Assembly (NCBI GenBank): GCA_903813345.2
Contig: CAIIXF020000008.1
Coordinates: forward strand, 25,962,822-26,026,821
Source: Owenia fusiformis
Lineage: Eukaryota > Annelida > Polychaeta > Sabellida > Oweniidae
Length of the DNA stretch: 64,000 bases
Direction: 5' to 3'
Part shown: positions 35,501 to 50,500 of the stretch, piece by piece
How the letters are laid out: each line of letters opens with the position of its first letter
How positions within the stretch are numbered: position 1 is the first letter of the stretch
Made by a program: the position numbers and the translations under genes
The notes under the pieces: model-generated
Databases searched by the model: none
Seen by the model: only the letters and a program-made list of their open reading frames with translations
Told to the model about the DNA's origin: nothing

Positions 35501-38500
35501 AAGTTTTACAAGAGATAAAAATGGCTGCTCATATCAAAATGCCAATTTTCATTAAAAATTGATATTTTGGCTATGTACTGATATAAGATTGATAAAAAAA
35601 TGTAGTGTTCAATGGGATTTGCTTATTGTGGAGTTGATGATTGTTTAGTTGTTCCCGTTTTATTCTATATACATATTTCTGTGTAAATCCATCTCTCTGG
35701 TAATGAACTTGAGTTAATTCTATATGTATATTGTATTCCAGGTGGAAGGCAAAGGTAATGGGATCAAAACTGTTATAGTAAACATGGTGGATGTTGCCAA
35801 AGCTCTCTCTAGGCCACCTACATGTGAGTATACCAGAGAAAAACATTGCACTTTAAGGTGGGTCTTGGAGGGTACATTTTGAAATATGGCAGCTCATTCT
35901 GCCAGTAAGATTAATTAATCACCAAATTTTGTATCTTACTTGACCTACCTTAAAGTAAAGTATAAATAAACTATAAAACAGAAGGAAATAAGACTTATCA
36001 TATACTTGTTTTAGATGGAAATAACATAATAGTTATGATCCAAATGTATCTTTATTTCATGTTTGGCTTAGCTCTATTGGAGAGTGTTAAGATGCTGCTT
36101 TTCCTTTATGAATTATTTGTGCTGCATATCTTCACTATAAATCTTGATACTAAAGGGAGATTCTGGCAAATGTCTTTGATCAATATTTACCAGAAGTTTA
36201 ATGTGACATGATGCCCCTGTAGATCCAATCACAGTGTCTAGACTTGCAAATAAATAAATGATTTACCCTCGATTCATCTGTTTACCAACTATACCATGGG
36301 ACCATGCGGGCAGTGTTGTTAATAGGTGGCTCCACTTAACTAGGTTTCAAATTTTGTTCAATCACTTATGAATATTGCTTGAAATATTTCAAAAATATAT
36401 TGCTCTGATAATACCTCAAAAACATGATATTAAACCTTTGTTAGAATACTTTTTTCATTTGTTTGATAATTCCAATATTGTGGAACATTACAAAAAAACC
36501 TCGACCTATTACTTACAAGGTGTCGAAAAATGTAGACAGTGCTCAGCGTTGTTAGAAGTTTTATGCCCTTTCATAAGGAGAAATTAGATTTGAAAATGAA
36601 CATGCCAATCGAGCCAGTGTTTACATGCTACCTGTATTGTGATCAAGTTGTAAACACAGACATTTAAACATCTCCTTGTATTGTTGACTGCTGTTGATAC
36701 TACAAAGTTAGTTTCATGGCATTCGCAGTACAAACGTACATGTTTATAAACTATGTTATAATTTTGTACAAGTAATTTTTTAGGTTGTCTATTTCTATTA
36801 GTTTGTCTATTTCTTGACATTCACTTTGTTTTGCTAATACAGTAACTGGGCAGTCTGGTCACAGTGTTCTTCTTGTGATATACTACATCTACTACTTATC
36901 AATTGCTTACAATGGCATTCCCCACATAATATTAAGAGGTTATAGATATAGTGGCTTAATATTTAAAACTTATGTTGTAAACAAAGTTGCTGTTACTCTG
37001 AACAGTAAAACAAAGTTGCTGTTATTCTGAACAGTAAAACAAAGTTGCTGTTACTCTAAAGTAGAAAGTATGTACTACTTCTTTTACTGTTCAAAAGTTG
37101 CTGTTACTCTGAATTAGAAAGCCAGTTTACCTCAAATTTAACCAGTGGTTGTTAGTTGGTAATATTCAAGAATAAATGAATAAAATGCATGATGTGGCTC
37201 CTGAAGTGTAAAAATTGCACAATTCATCGACATTTATTCATATTTTCTGGGATGAACTTAAAGGATAGGTTTTTCATCCAGACATTTTTCTCTGATTGCT
37301 ATTGATGTTTATCTAGTATCAAGACCTAGAATAAGCAAGAGTGTCTTCTTATTCTAGGAGTATAATCTGATTAACGAAGGCGCATTAGTTTAGTAATCTT
37401 CTGTCTTGGTATCATGAGTTCAATAATGAAGTATGTCACTGTAGCCTGCCTTGCTTATTTTTATTTTTACCTAAAAACAAATTTACCAATGGAAAGCTTT
37501 AATATAATACAAATATTTTCATATTTTGAAGAGTGTATGTAGCTGTCACTGTGGAATCATTCAATATTGATGCATCATTTTTCATAGTTGATTTGTATTT
37601 CATATCAATGATTACATTTAAATACCAAATATGAGTAGTGACACTGCATCTTATTCTCATCATGCATTCCCTTAACTAAATTGGTTGATTCTTTATATGA
37701 GAACATAATAGAATGAGCAGAACTACTGTGCCACATGTTTTAATGAAGATGTAGGTAATGGAAGATGTGCTACAAATAGCATATGGTTTACATTACATAT
37801 TAACTACAGTATTATAACATACAATGTGTAGATTAGCTGCTGTATATTATGGATAGGTTTATCAGACAGTGCCTGACAATCTTATTGATATAAGATAATA
37901 CATTTTACACGATCTGAATATGATATAGTGATATGACTTAAAACACAGTGTATACGTCAAGCTTAGCTTTCCGTGATGTGGATCTTAGAATCTAATTAAT
38001 AATGCATATATTTTTTCTATGCTAGTCATATATCATATGTTGAAGTAACATTGTGAGCGCAGTATGCTGTATATAGATCTAGTATATATGTTGCTTAGGT
38101 AGGATTAGAATAATTCATTCTATCAATGCATCTCATGGGAAATAGATACATTACAGAACAATACTTAGCATTGTAAAAGGATGGCAAAGATAGATTGTAT
38201 AAGAGAATTCCTCACATGATGCTGTAGCATGTTTAGCTCACATGGGCAAGTTCTTGTTTTTTCATTGCTCTTGTCTCTACCCCCACGGAGCCTACCCCAC
38301 TCTCTCTTAAATCCTTATATAGCCTTCAATTCTCTACTCTTCAGATTCACAGTCATATGGCACACCTGACTAATGTCATAATCTCAACCTCAGAACTGTA
38401 AATTAAATTTTGAATATTGATGAAATATACCTTATTATTGCAGACCCGTGCAAATACTTCGGCTGTGAGCTAGGAGCACAAACACAGTTTGACTTGAAGA

Positions 38501-41500
38501 ATGAGCGTTTCATTGTGAATGGTTCACATGACAATAATCGCTTACAAGACCTCCTTGATGGCTTCATCAAACGTTTTGTGCTCTGTCCCGAATGTGACAA
38601 CCCTGAAACAAACTTGGTAAGTTGTCTGCGTGATCTGTTGTACAATGGGTAGTTTTTTGTCTGCTCCATCTAACGAACTCTATTCTAGAAAAATGTCCTT
38701 ATAAGTTTTCTCTCCTGCAGAATCCCTTAGAGTGGCATATCAGCTTGTATATTAGATAGCAAATCTTACTTGTTCCTTTGTAGATTGTTTCTACCAAGAA
38801 AAACGGCAGCATAGCTCAGAGGTGTATAGCATGTGGCTATGGGGGCCAGATTGACATGAGGCACAAGCTCACTACATTCATTGTTAAGAACCCACCAGAC
38901 ATGGATCCTGTCTCAAGTACACCCAACAAGAAGGACAAGAAAAACAAGAAAGGTGGCAAGAAAAGTATGTGCATTTTTTATCTGGAAATTTTAAATCACC
39001 TTCAAATGGTATTAAGGAGGACAGTTACCATGTAAAAAATGTTGTTTTCAAGAAACTCCACTCTGTCAGCTCTACAACTCCCATGGAAATATACCAAATA
39101 ATAATCTTAATATAGTCAATGACTATGGAGAGAAAGTAGTTCCTAATGTCAGGAAAGTCTAGTGTCTTCCTCAAGGCCTTCTGGATCATGTGTGTCAGTG
39201 AATGAAATTCTTCACTATATGATTTTACTCTGAATTCCTGAACTCTAAGATATTTAACCATGAATTAGTCGGACATAACTCTGTCATGAACCACCCAATG
39301 TTATTTGTAGATGAACAGAATGGAGACGCAGAGGAACCAAGTAGTCCTGAGGTGAATCAACAAGATCAGATGGCACAGAACAGAGCTAAAGGCGGTGCTG
39401 TTGATGCTCCACCAGAGGTAACGTCCCATGTATTCTAAAATTTTTAAATATATATTAAACTCATCTAATTGAGTGATGAAAACTGGAAGAGAAGGTTGAT
39501 CACATCTTTAGGTTTTAATTTTAATTTTGCCCATCTTAAACTATTTAGATATGACCCATATAAACATTGAATAAAGATTAAATACCTAGACATTACAAGG
39601 ATATGTAAAAGGCCTAGTTGTTAGATATTCATCTTTGCAAGTAATTAGAGATGGGAGTAAAGCAAACTTGTGCCAAACTTAGCAATTGTTAAATAGTGAA
39701 ACCTTTATTACTGTAAGAAGCATGTGTTTCAGAATGATGGAGACTGGGAGAATGACTGGGGAGACGACACATCTGCAGAAGCTGTCAAGGTATGTTGCAC
39801 ACCTCACTATGGGGACGTCATAAATCTTAATAGTAGTGAATACCATTATATGGCACTAGAACCTGAATTTTTTTTTCATTGAATTTAATAAAAAAAACTG
39901 AACTGGAAAAATAAAGAAATAGAAATTAAACAACTGGCATTTTATGTAATAACAATCCAGTGTTATCCTCAGGAGTTGTACTCTGGTGGATGCGCATATT
40001 CAAAATTCTAACTACATGTAAATTGATCATAATATTTTTCAACCCTATTCTACAATCTCACTTGGATGGATGGATATGGATGGGAGGTAACTGGCATCTG
40101 TAAAATGTTCCTTTCATCTTATCCTATTTTGAACATTTTATCCCACACTTTTTGACAAAGACCATCTCGATGATTAGATAACTAGTTTTACAATTACAAG
40201 TGCATATGTTTATACCTGTTTAGTCATTAATTTAGATAATTGTTCTGTTGCAGGCTCGTATGCAGGAACTTAGTGGAGCTGCCAAAGGTTTAACTCTCAG
40301 TAATGACTTGGAGAAAACACAGGCTGAACGTATTGACATGTTCTACAACCATGTCAAAGTAGGTCTATTGGTGCATATATCTTGTTTCATAGTGGCTATG
40401 TTCATAATTATTTTATCTAATTGCTGTTTTAAAGCAACACCACTTAGGTGAGACATAAATGAGTGATTAAACATTGTTTTCTTTCTCCGTGTAGCAATTG
40501 AAAGATGATGGTATGCTGAAGGAAAGTGGAAAGGAGATCACAGGTGAAGCTGAAAGGCTGGACATCAAAGACAAAGCTCCCCTCATCCTTGCAGAGATCC
40601 TTTTCAATGACAACATTGTACAACAAATTAAAGATTACAGAGTGCTGCTTTTGAGGGTAGGTGGCTGTACAACCAAACTTCCTCATGTTATTAAATATCT
40701 TGGGATGTTATGTTGTACTTTTATATGTATAAAGCAGTGGATTTTATGTTCAAACTGTTATTTAGATGGCAGCACTGATGTAACCATATTTATAACAGAA
40801 TTTTCTGGAACTGTTGCAACAGTCTGTCTGATTTACAACTTAATTAGAAACTCTCATTTTTCAAATTCCCAAACAAGAACAGTCTTACCAACTGTCATAT
40901 GAGTCTGAGTCAGACATTTTTGGTAATTCCAGTATTTTATAAAATTTCCAACTTAGTTTTAACTTCAGAGAAAACTTTTCCAAGAGGTATCATATATGAT
41001 ATGGTTTCTGTAGACTTGCATACCCATCATATGTATTTGTATTTTCTAGACCCGATAGCTTAAGTGATAACAATTTAGAGATGTGATGGGTATTGATAAG
41101 AATCTGTTTCTGTTTAATATATGTACATGTATTTTGTTTTGTAGTTCACCCATGAGAACCATAAGGCCCAGAAGTATCTGCTTGGGGCCTTTGAGAAAAT
41201 TGTAGGTGAACTACATAAGAAAGAACTCATGCCAAAGGTTGCCCTTATCCTCAAGACTTTCTATGATTTAGATGTCATTGATGAAGAGATTATTATCGAC
41301 TGGGACAAAAAGGTAAATAAGTTTTTAAACAAAAAAGCAACTTGGGGGAATTGATATTGTGGGTTTTGGTAGTATATTATAGGCTTTTCAATTAAATCAA
41401 TTTATTTAGAACATTTAGTGATAAACACTGGATTATTACTGGGTTCATTTCCATATTTTGTGTGTTAGTATTGCTTGAAATCACTTGGTCACATGTCAAA

Positions 41501-42235
41501 TGTGTTGAGACCATATGTAGGACAATTTGCTATATATGAGTTACTATCCCTTCCTGATTAATCTAAACCTAATATGTTTTTAAAGAGGAAATTGCCTACA
41601 AGGCTAAATCATTGTAATCAATGTTACTTTTGCTATGTAGGTTTCCAAGAAGTATGTTTCTAAGGCGGTAAGTGAGGAGATCCACAAGATGGCAGCACCA
41701 TTCATTACATGGTTGAAAGAAGCAGAGGAGGAAGAAAGCAGTGAAGAAGAAGAGGATGTTGAGGTGAGGACATGTGTAGATTTACTTGCAGAAATAATAT
41801 GTTAAACTAAGAAAAATGCAGGAAAAACACACCCATGAATAGCATGTAAATTAACCCCATGAACAACATTTAAAATCGTCCCCAAGAATAATTTCTGAAA
41901 TCTCTTATTGTATGAATAACATGTAATGTTACCCCCATAAATAACATAACATGAAAAGAACAACAAATTACATATTACTTGATGGTCATATTGAATTTTT
42001 TGTTAAAAAAGTGTCTTCTTTCCTTCTTAAACACCTCAGTGCCTCTAAAGTGTTTTCTCAATTTATAGCACTTGTCACATTAATATGTGAATCAGTTTAA
42101 AATAAGATGTTTTGTATTTTTATCTTCCAGGTTGTCTATTCCCATTCAGCCAAGGACAGTATTGAAATGGAGAAGAAGAAAGAACCTAAAAAAGTGGAGG
42201 AAGACCTTGATGACCTTGACATCGATGACATCTAA
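32575..42235 (+). CDS. EIF5: EIF5, translation initiation factor 5 (complete)
   Basis: Eleven coding exons: 32575-32646, 35742-35823, 38444-38616, 38784-38964, 39311-39417, 39733-39789, 40254-40358, 40495-40656, 41145-41312, 41641-41763 and 42131-42235. All are GT-AG and in phase, giving 444 residues. The start [19 protein letters not shown] carries Arg15, the arginine finger that stimulates GTP hydrolysis by eIF2. The C2-C2 zinc ribbon is Cys99/Cys102 (LCPEC) and Cys123/Cys126 (RCIACGY). A Lys-rich then acidic linker (about 160-225) leads to the HEAT-type W2 domain (about 240-410), which binds eIF2-beta and eIF3c, and an acidic tail ending DDLDIDDI. It acts in the 43S/48S preinitiation complex. 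The 5' UTR probably starts in the exon at 32400. Intron 1 carries a Tc1-like MITE and a HINE. Confidence 0.98.
33418..33583. mobile_element. Tc1/mariner-type MITE
   Basis: The ends CAGTAGAACCTG and CAGGTTCTACTA are flanked by TA on both sides. The inner repeats AAGTGGAACA and TGTTCCACTT extend the inverted repeat. It is 166 bp with no ORF. TA duplication and CAGTAGAACC-type ends are typical of Tc1/mariner-derived MITEs. Confidence 0.82.
33619..34492 (+). mobile_element. HINE/Helitron-type non-autonomous element, copy C
   Basis: It starts TCCCACCGAACGAAGTTCG after TTA, with (GTCC)n at 33661-33675 and GGGCAATAACTCAAATACCG. Internal units of about 147 bp repeat TTTGATAACTCAAATACC (starts near 33967, 34113, 34260 and 34407). 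The 3' end has GTTCGGTGGGAT, the hairpin GCTACTCC-GT-GGAGTTGC and CTAG followed by T. It is a different subfamily from copies A and B. Confidence 0.85.
35080..35220 (+). repeat. Dispersed short repeat TCAGGTGGGTGCAA
   Basis: (T)CAGGTGGGTGC occurs at about 35087, 35175 and 35204, with a related AAGTGGGCGC at 35154. It lies in EIF5 intron 1. The open frames it creates look like by-products of the repeat. Confidence 0.5.
35605..35658 (+). mobile_element. Decayed HINE 3' end
   Basis: GTGTTCAATGGGATTTGC, then TTATTGTGGAGTTGATG and a terminal TTAG in place of CTAG match the last 50 bases of HINE copy C. Confidence 0.6.
35824..38443 (+). other. EIF5 intron 2
   Basis: No embedded gene is seen. It contains the 29-bp tandem repeat at 36981-37067. 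Confidence 0.7.
36981..37067. repeat. 29-bp tandem repeat, three copies
   Basis: ACAAAGTTGCTGTTACTCTG begins at 36981, 37010 and 37039 (one or two substitutions), with a partial fourth copy near 37090. The unit also contains GAACAGTAAA. Confidence 0.92.
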
Positions 42236-44509
42236 TGACCTCAAATCAGGGTCACGACCGACCTGGAGGTTGGCATTGATAGACTAATCTTGAGATAAAT
42301 ATTATGTTGACCCAAGCAGTGCCATTACATATAGACTAGCCATAGACTAGTGCACTTTATTTGTTCATAAGTATGTGGACTGTCTGAAGTAATTGTGTTC
42401 ATGAATATACCTATGTTGCTTAGCTGCATTCACTCACAGTCACCAATAGTGCGTCACCTTGAAACTTTTTCCCCATTGGGAGTTGCAGAGTTTTTTTTCG
42501 AATTATGCATTGCCAAGTCAGATAATTCATTCAATTTGAGTTACAGGTATTAGTTTTATTGGATGATCTTAATGTTCATTGACCATTTTCAAAATGTTCT
42601 TTAAGCTCTAATGCAGCTAAACAAACAGGAATATATGCAAACACATTTGTGTGTAATATAGAAAATGTGAAATGTTGTACAATAATGCGCTACTTCAAGA
42701 TACAGTTGCTCCAAATGTGCATTCCTTCCATACAGAACACTGACGCTGCAGCACTTGCATTAACTTATGCTATAGAAATACTTACACAGTAATACAGCTT
42801 GTGACTTATTGCATTTGATAGGGAAATTAGCCAGTATACCTTATTGATGTAAAGCAGTGTTTGAAGTTGGGGTAATATTTCTTTTATGATTGCATCACAA
42901 AATTGTTAAGTGTTGGAATTAGGTCAAGAAACCTATACTTTACCTTGAAGAATTAGAGGTTTTACCTTATCAGTAAAGAGAAGTCTTGGAATTCTAGCAC
43001 ACATTTTTGGTGGATTACTGAGCATAGATTCCTTCCTTGGAATCTGGTCAGGGAGCTTTGCCTGACCTTGAATATCCTCAGTGATATGGATGTATTCTCA
43101 AAATTGAATTGCATTTTGGGACATCATTAGAATTTTCACATTTCTGATTGGTTTACAAGTGTGTCACATGCTATATGCCGTTGCATTCTGGGAGAAATAT
43201 CTACCTGGCCTAAGACAGTACTTATGATGACTCATCTTTAACCTTTCATAGACAGCTGTATAGAAATTGTGTGCAGCTGTGTATGAGAGAATATTGGCAA
43301 TGTTTATAACAGTCTCTCTGTAATGGACTGTTCCACCAAGGGGTGGCAACATAAATAGGTTTTACCACGTGTTTGATTTATGAGTGAATTCTTGCCATAT
43401 CATGATACCTCTCTATGTTTACTTTTCATCTAAAATTCAAAAGTTGCGACTTGAGAGTGTTGTGACCAAAAAATGCTATTTGCAATTGTGAGTAATTATA
43501 ACAAAACAACCATACAATTCCTAGAAATCCAACAGAACACCCATTTATTAGCTTTGTATGTACATGTATATTGATATATGCCTGATATATCCATATATTG
43601 ACATATATATATGAATCAACCCCAAGTTCCACGCTGGCTACTTTCAGTGAGACCATTGTGTAAACAAACAGGCTACCTGAATGATAAGATAACAGTTGAG
43701 AATTTGCCAACATAGTAGTCAAGTGCTATATTATAGACTAACAACTTGTGATAATATACACTCCGTCACTTGAGAGCAGAATTTCAGTTTGAATTCTCAT
43801 TGATATGTGTATGAATTGTTGGGTTGTTATTCTATTAACTGGAGCTGCATTTTGCTAGAATTAACATTGGCAAAGCAGAAATTTTTGTGGAGTTAAGCAG
43901 AATACTGTTTGTGAGAAAGAATTTATCACTCAATGCAAAGAAGGTGAATATTGGGTATTACAGTTAGTCAAATCCCAATGGCTGGTAATGCCACTGTATC
44001 AGACTCTTTAAAAATACCCTTACCTTCATGAACAAAAAATAATTTGAAGAATTTATATGATTTCTGTAAGTGCATGTACATTTTTGCAAGGTCAAGGGTA
44101 AAAAAACAGTTCAAAATGAATGGATTATAAACTGTATTACTTTGAAAGTTGGAACTATTTGTTTTGCAAATTCTGTATGAGAAGATTTAGTAGAACCTTG
44201 ATTTCATGTATGATAGTGAATTTATTGATAGAAACCGTTTAAGACATTTCTATAGTATTGTCACTATCAGTTCAAAAGAAACTGTATCATTTATTTATAA
44301 TATTGTATTATATCTTGTTTTTCTTCCAGCTTTTGTTTGGGGTTCAATGGGTCAATCTATGAATCATCTGTATACATATTTAAATGCAGTATATTGGGTC
44401 ATTTATTTTCAAGTTTAATTTATAATTGCCTTTAAAAAGGGTGACTAATTGTAGATGATATTTTTGTGAGTTATGAAATATGATGAGAATATAATATGCC
44501 AATATTTGG

Positions 44510-44526
44510 AATAAAAAATCAATAAA
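44510..44526 (+). terminator. Candidate EIF5 polyadenylation signals
   Basis: Overlapping-range AATAAA words at 44510 and 44521, about 2.3 kb after the stop codon. The stretch 42236-44509 has no ORF of note and is probably 3' UTR. Confidence 0.5.
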
Positions 44527-47507
44527 AATTTAAATTGTATTTTGTTTTATGTGATGAATCAGTTTTAGTATGAAACATGGATTTTAAAGTTTAGGTCAAA
44601 GGTTAAAGTGTGAATCATAAACAGATCAACTCTGATATTATTTTGATTTAAGTGACCTTTGGTTACCTTTTAAAGTTAAGTGTTCTGGAACATTCTCAAT
44701 GAGTCATTGTAGGTTTAGGCTTTAGCTGCAATATTTGCATTATCCACTTATATAACCTATAGACTAATATTTATATTTGATAATCTACCTATATATTCCA
44801 TTGATTTTATGAGCAAATGCAACTACTGACTATTTTGCAAAAACCTCCATATCTAAACTGGCCATTTAATTAATATTCAACACTACGAAATTTAATTTCT
44901 GAAGATATCCCTAACTCTCCATCTTCATGGGAAATGTAATTCAAAGGGGTTACATATTAGAAACACAATGCGCATAATAGGGTTACCATGAAGGGATAAA
45001 GCCATCCATCTAAAGCATTAAGTGTGACAAGTGATGATGAGTCATAGGCAAGTGGCTCAACAGGTGTTATGGTACCATTGCACAGTCCACCAATGTATTG
45101 CTTACACATCATCATCACAATGCAATGATTAGTGTTTGTATATGTGGCTGGTCTGATGAAATCAATGCTGAATCTTGCAAGATGGAAATACCATAGCAGT
45201 CTTTATTTTTATAAAGCCATATCACTGTGAGGGGTCTAATGATTTTTTTCACATTTTACCCGGTTTAATATGTAGCCTTTTCAAGAGGTTCATTTCCTAT
45301 CTTTCATCTATTCTCAGAATAGTCCTTTGTTTCTTATGGACCAAGGGGGTTAGGTTCTTAGCTACCCAGTAAAAATGGCAATCGCTGGATTTCAAAAGCT
45401 TCTTTGTACAGGAATTCCATCAGAATAGCTGATAACAGGTAAACATGAAAAGAACAGGGAGAATTATTTGAAATTATAATTTCAACATGGAAACTACAAA
45501 AACTCCTCAAATCAACAATTGATTTTGGAAAAACTCTTGACCGTTGATGCAAAAAGTGAACAAAATTTTCTTTGTATATTAAGGTCAGGACTCAGAAATG
45601 AATGGGCTTTGGTATTATTTGGAGGACAGTACAAACTGAACAATCCTTTTTGATTCAATCATTCGTTTATTTACACTGTCCGATAATATACACAATTATG
45701 TAAAATAATTCTAAACTTCATATACATAAACAAAATACATGTACTTTCATACATACAATTACAGTACATAGAATCATGCATTTCACTCACAAAAAGTCAA
45801 ATCACTAACAAAAATAAAAATTGCACATTATACTGTAAAATGAGCCCTGAAATTGAACTTTAACAGGAAAAATGCAAGCTGTCATAGAATTTTGATCATC
45901 AATATGGTTTTGATTATACATTTATGTTTGCAATTAAGTGAGTGTTGCCTCTTGTTCATTCATAAGTCATTTGCAAGGAATTACAAGAACACAATGCAGC
46001 TGTATGTGATCCTAAAAAATCATTGTAAAAAATGAGTGACTTCATTTTTATGATGTGAATGTACCCTGAGATTAAAGCAACTCACTTACTTTACAACCTA
46101 CATATCATTGTATAGTCACTTGGATGATTAGAAATATGTATACTAGGCGTTAACATTGTAAAATGATACCATATGGTAAGTTTTGCAAATGGTCACAAAA
46201 GTAAACAATTTGTTTACACTCTAACACCAATGGCAAATGACATCTTGGTGGTGTATTTAATGGTGATATTAAAAATGGTTTAATTATCTTTTGACTTGTG
46301 ATCTAAAAATAAATCATAGAATTATGGAGACCCATTTTGTTAAAACTTGCAAATCTGAATTGCAGCATATAGAAACATCCCCCAGTCTTGGATAGAGGTA
46401 CTAGCTGTTAAGTCAATTCAATGTTTTATTGATTGAGGAACCAATAGAGGATGACTCATCCCCATTCAAAGTAATCTCTACACAACCTTACCAGCTTCAT
46501 CGCCTGTAAGTCTGTACATACCCTGCCCTTACAATAAAAACACCTGTCATAAGTGCCCTTACAAAAGGTGATATATTGAACACAATATGCCATGTGTATC
46601 AAACATACAAATTCACTGTTTGTAAATTAAGTTGTTATGCCTTTATTGGCACTTTATTTTGTTCAATAAATTCAAAATCTTGATACAAAACAATAAATTG
46701 CAAGGAAATTAAAAGATAAGTAGAGTAAAGACACAAGCCCATGTTTTTATCATTATTGATTTAGCTGGATAATTTCATTTAGATATCTTCACATCGACAC
46801 TGTTGTTCAATGTTTTGACATTTTCTACAATTAACAAAACAAATGACATGCCTTCATGTACATGTATGAAATATCATGATTATTTCATGTATTGTGCAAG
46901 GTTGTTCTTATGAAATATGGAAAAAATATTTCATAAGCTGGTGCAATATTTGCAAAACTTTACAAATACTAAATCATTTAGATTTTGTACAAATACTGAT
47001 TTCAATATATTTCATACATTTTCCTCATGCAAAGTTTACTGCCAGAATGCAACAGATATAGCAGCTTATGATTTTTTAAAGAAATCTTTAAAATACAAAA
47101 ATATTGAAACCTTGAGGATACTTAAATGAGGAGAACTGGACTTTCATCCCCACTAAAACAAATTGTATCCTTTAAAATGCATTTTGTGATTTGACGCTTG
47201 GTCTTACTGTACATAAAATATTGGAGTTTGCTCCAAAATCATCATGTTTCAAATATACTTGTATGTATACATATGGATAAAACATGGATTTACTTTCACT
47301 TGTAAAGTGACCAGCACCTTTTGCCCATGTTCTTTGTTGTAATACTCCTGCTATTAATGACAAGGTTGATCATTAACATTCAGATTCTAGTCTCTTTGAC
47401 TGATAACCATGGCAACGAATTGCGTGAATTGGCACTATGTCACATTTCATGTCACTTGTTTAAGTACACATGTCACATTTTGGTGTTAACCTATGTCAAG
47501 TATGAAG
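44527..47507. other. Convergent intergenic region between EIF5 and the ATF3-like gene
   Basis: No gene is recognised. A minus-strand AATAAA at 46642-46647 is a candidate poly(A) signal for the ATF3-like gene, about 860 bases after its stop. Confidence 0.4.
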
Positions 47508-50500
47508 TCATATCTCGAGAATCAAATCATCAAGGACGATCTCCTCAACCAGAAAGTCTTCCTCCAAAACCTGTGTATCCTCAATGTCATCTGACTTTGA
47601 TTGATAGCTGGTGGGTGGGACTATCATGGGATGAGTGACAGGTGACTCTGCCCCTTGAGTTTGAACAATGTCCTTCAACTGAGTGAGACAGTGAGGTAGA
47701 TGTGCAGTTAAGAGGGCCTCTAACTTGAGTTTCTCTTCTTCCAAAGATTTAATTTGAAAGGTCAACTCTGAGTTTCTCGTCTCCAACTCCATGGATTCCT
47801 GAAGACAGACATTCATTAAGTTAACATTTACATTTTGTAGCATTGAAAGCCCATGATTTCATTTAATGATAATATAACAATCAGGTTTCAGCAAAACATT
47901 TTTTGTCAACTTAAAAAATAGAAAAATACCGTTTATATTTCTGTAAATAAAGTTAAGACTGTAAAAGGGCCTGTGCCCAATATGAAAATTTCAAATGAAT
48001 GACAAATGAATGAAAAATGATCAACAGCTGAATTAATCTCTTAACAATTCATACTTATTTAATTATCGCAACATAAATCAATGAAGATTACTTTGTTATA
48101 ATGTTTCCTTGGTGATACAATGCAAACACACCACACCCTGATGAAGTAATCAAGTGGTCAATGTTCAACAGTTCAATAGGAAGTTATTAGAAAACCAATA
48201 AATAGGAATGATCATCTGAGGAGTATCCATTTACATGGCAACAAAACAGTCACTCCCTAACACAATGAAAATCAATAATGAAATCATCCCTTGCAAATGT
48301 TTACTGTATATCAATTGCTGCCATTTTATGGAAATAACCTTAAACAAAATTCTTTTTTTCTTTTGACGGATAATTGCAATCTAAATCAAATCCTTCATAA
48401 CATGTTCATGACAAACAATAGAAAAAAATTATCTTAAGTAGCTTAAGTACATAGTGAATTGCAAGGACTTATTGGGATGGGTGATATTTTAATAATTAAT
48501 AGAGACATTAACACAATTATGACTCAACACCACACAAGATATGCTCATAGAAAGAAATGTGTTCCTTGTATAAACATTGAAATCAGCTGATTGTATTGTC
48601 TCGTCTTACTGGCTCAATACAATAATTACTCATTAATCCAAAAAATAAATTCTGATAGACAAAACATTCCCTATTTGAACAAAATCATTGATCAATTTCT
48701 GATTTACTCTTACAAGAAATTTCAATGTAATGCACTTTTTGATTTTGATTTATCAATAATATGCAAAATTAACTTTTCCTTTTAAACATTTATAATAAAA
48801 ATCTGCAATATAATATATCATTTTAAGGAATATTAAAATTATGATTAGCGTGTATAACTGTGTATATGTGAGTGTATTTTCAAATTAATATCATGACATT
48901 TTTGTATTTGATCATTCTTCTATCGTCAAGAGTTGTTTCTTGTAACTGACCTTTGACCTTAGACCCTTGATCTAAGCTTAGGTTAATGTAGTTGTGCATT
49001 GCGATTGAACAATAAAGGTGTGCTACTGTATATGGTTCCATCATATTCCATATTTGGCAATACACCAAGACATTAGAACTATGCCCATATATGGTAACTA
49101 CAAGTACATAAATGGCAATATTGCAGAAAAAGTGTTTACATTACCCTACAATGATGATGATAGTACAGTACAGTCTAAGGTAAAGTCTCATACATTATTC
49201 AACAATTCAGTCTAGTGCACACATTTATGTAGTTGCCATATATGGGCACAGTTCTTATGTCTTGGTGTATTGCCAAATAAGGAATATGATGGACGTTTCA
49301 AGCAGATTTCTGTACATCAGCTGTACATAGCAGTCAGGCTAACATTTTAAGTCACTTGTAACTTGACTGATTGATTAATTGATATCAAAATTGAAAAAAA
49401 TGAACCCGTTTTCAATTTTAATGATTTTGACATTTTTGGATCTCGATTCTTCGGTAACTTCTACACTGATTAAATATCTCAACTCTTTTTCAGAAAATAA
49501 AATAAGGATTAAAAGGGAAACACTGACATTAATTCCAAGATTTTGCACCCTCTGGTCTTTGCTGCCACTTTATATAAAGCCATATATTATCAGCTCCTTA
49601 CCTTTTTCAGATCACATGCTTCATTCTTTTTCTTCATACGGCACTTTGCAGCAGCAACTTTGTTTCTCTCTCTGCGATTCTTTCTTTTGAGTTCATCTTC
49701 TTCAGATAGCTGTTTAATAAAGCATGTGAATGTTAGGGAGTTTATTGTCCCCAGGGCAACCTGGTTTGAGACTACTTGGCCATTAGTTTGTTAAGACAAG
49801 GACTTGATACACCTAAAAATTCAGGTTTCAACCTATTTTTATTTTCTATATGGTAGGTCTGATCCTTATTGAACAATTTTTCTTGGTTAAATTCAGGTGT
49901 GATTTTATTTGTACTCCCAACTTTTTATTTTATATAACATTGGGAGGTTGGGCAGATTTAAAGTTTATACTTGTTACTGACATCACCAATATATTTTTTT
50001 ATCATTAATGCTATTAAGCCTATTATACATCTTTTTGAAAAAGCTAAGTTCTGAATTTTAATAGCATGACATTGAAAATTACCTTTTCGCATCTTGGGAG
50101 CTTTGTTTCTGTCTCTAATTCATTCTGTCCACTGGCAAGTCTTTTCCGTTGAATAGTACACTTCAGCTCTTCCTTCACCAATGGCATAATAGACCCAGTC
50201 GTCACTGCCTATTAACATGCATATAGGAAACATAATATTCACATCAATCACATTTTCAGAAATACTTATACAAACAATTCTTAAAAGATTATGGAGATAC
50301 ATTTCAGAGGCACAATGTTTATTGCGCACATATATTTAGAATTTTGTTTTTATCCCTTAAAAGTCTCATGAAAATATGCACATTTCGGAAAATCACTCAA
50401 TTATAATCAGATTTAAAATAAATAAACAAATATAAATGTATTCCATTATTACCTCCAATGCGGCCTCTGCTATGCTTGCATCAATGAACTTTGGAAACAC

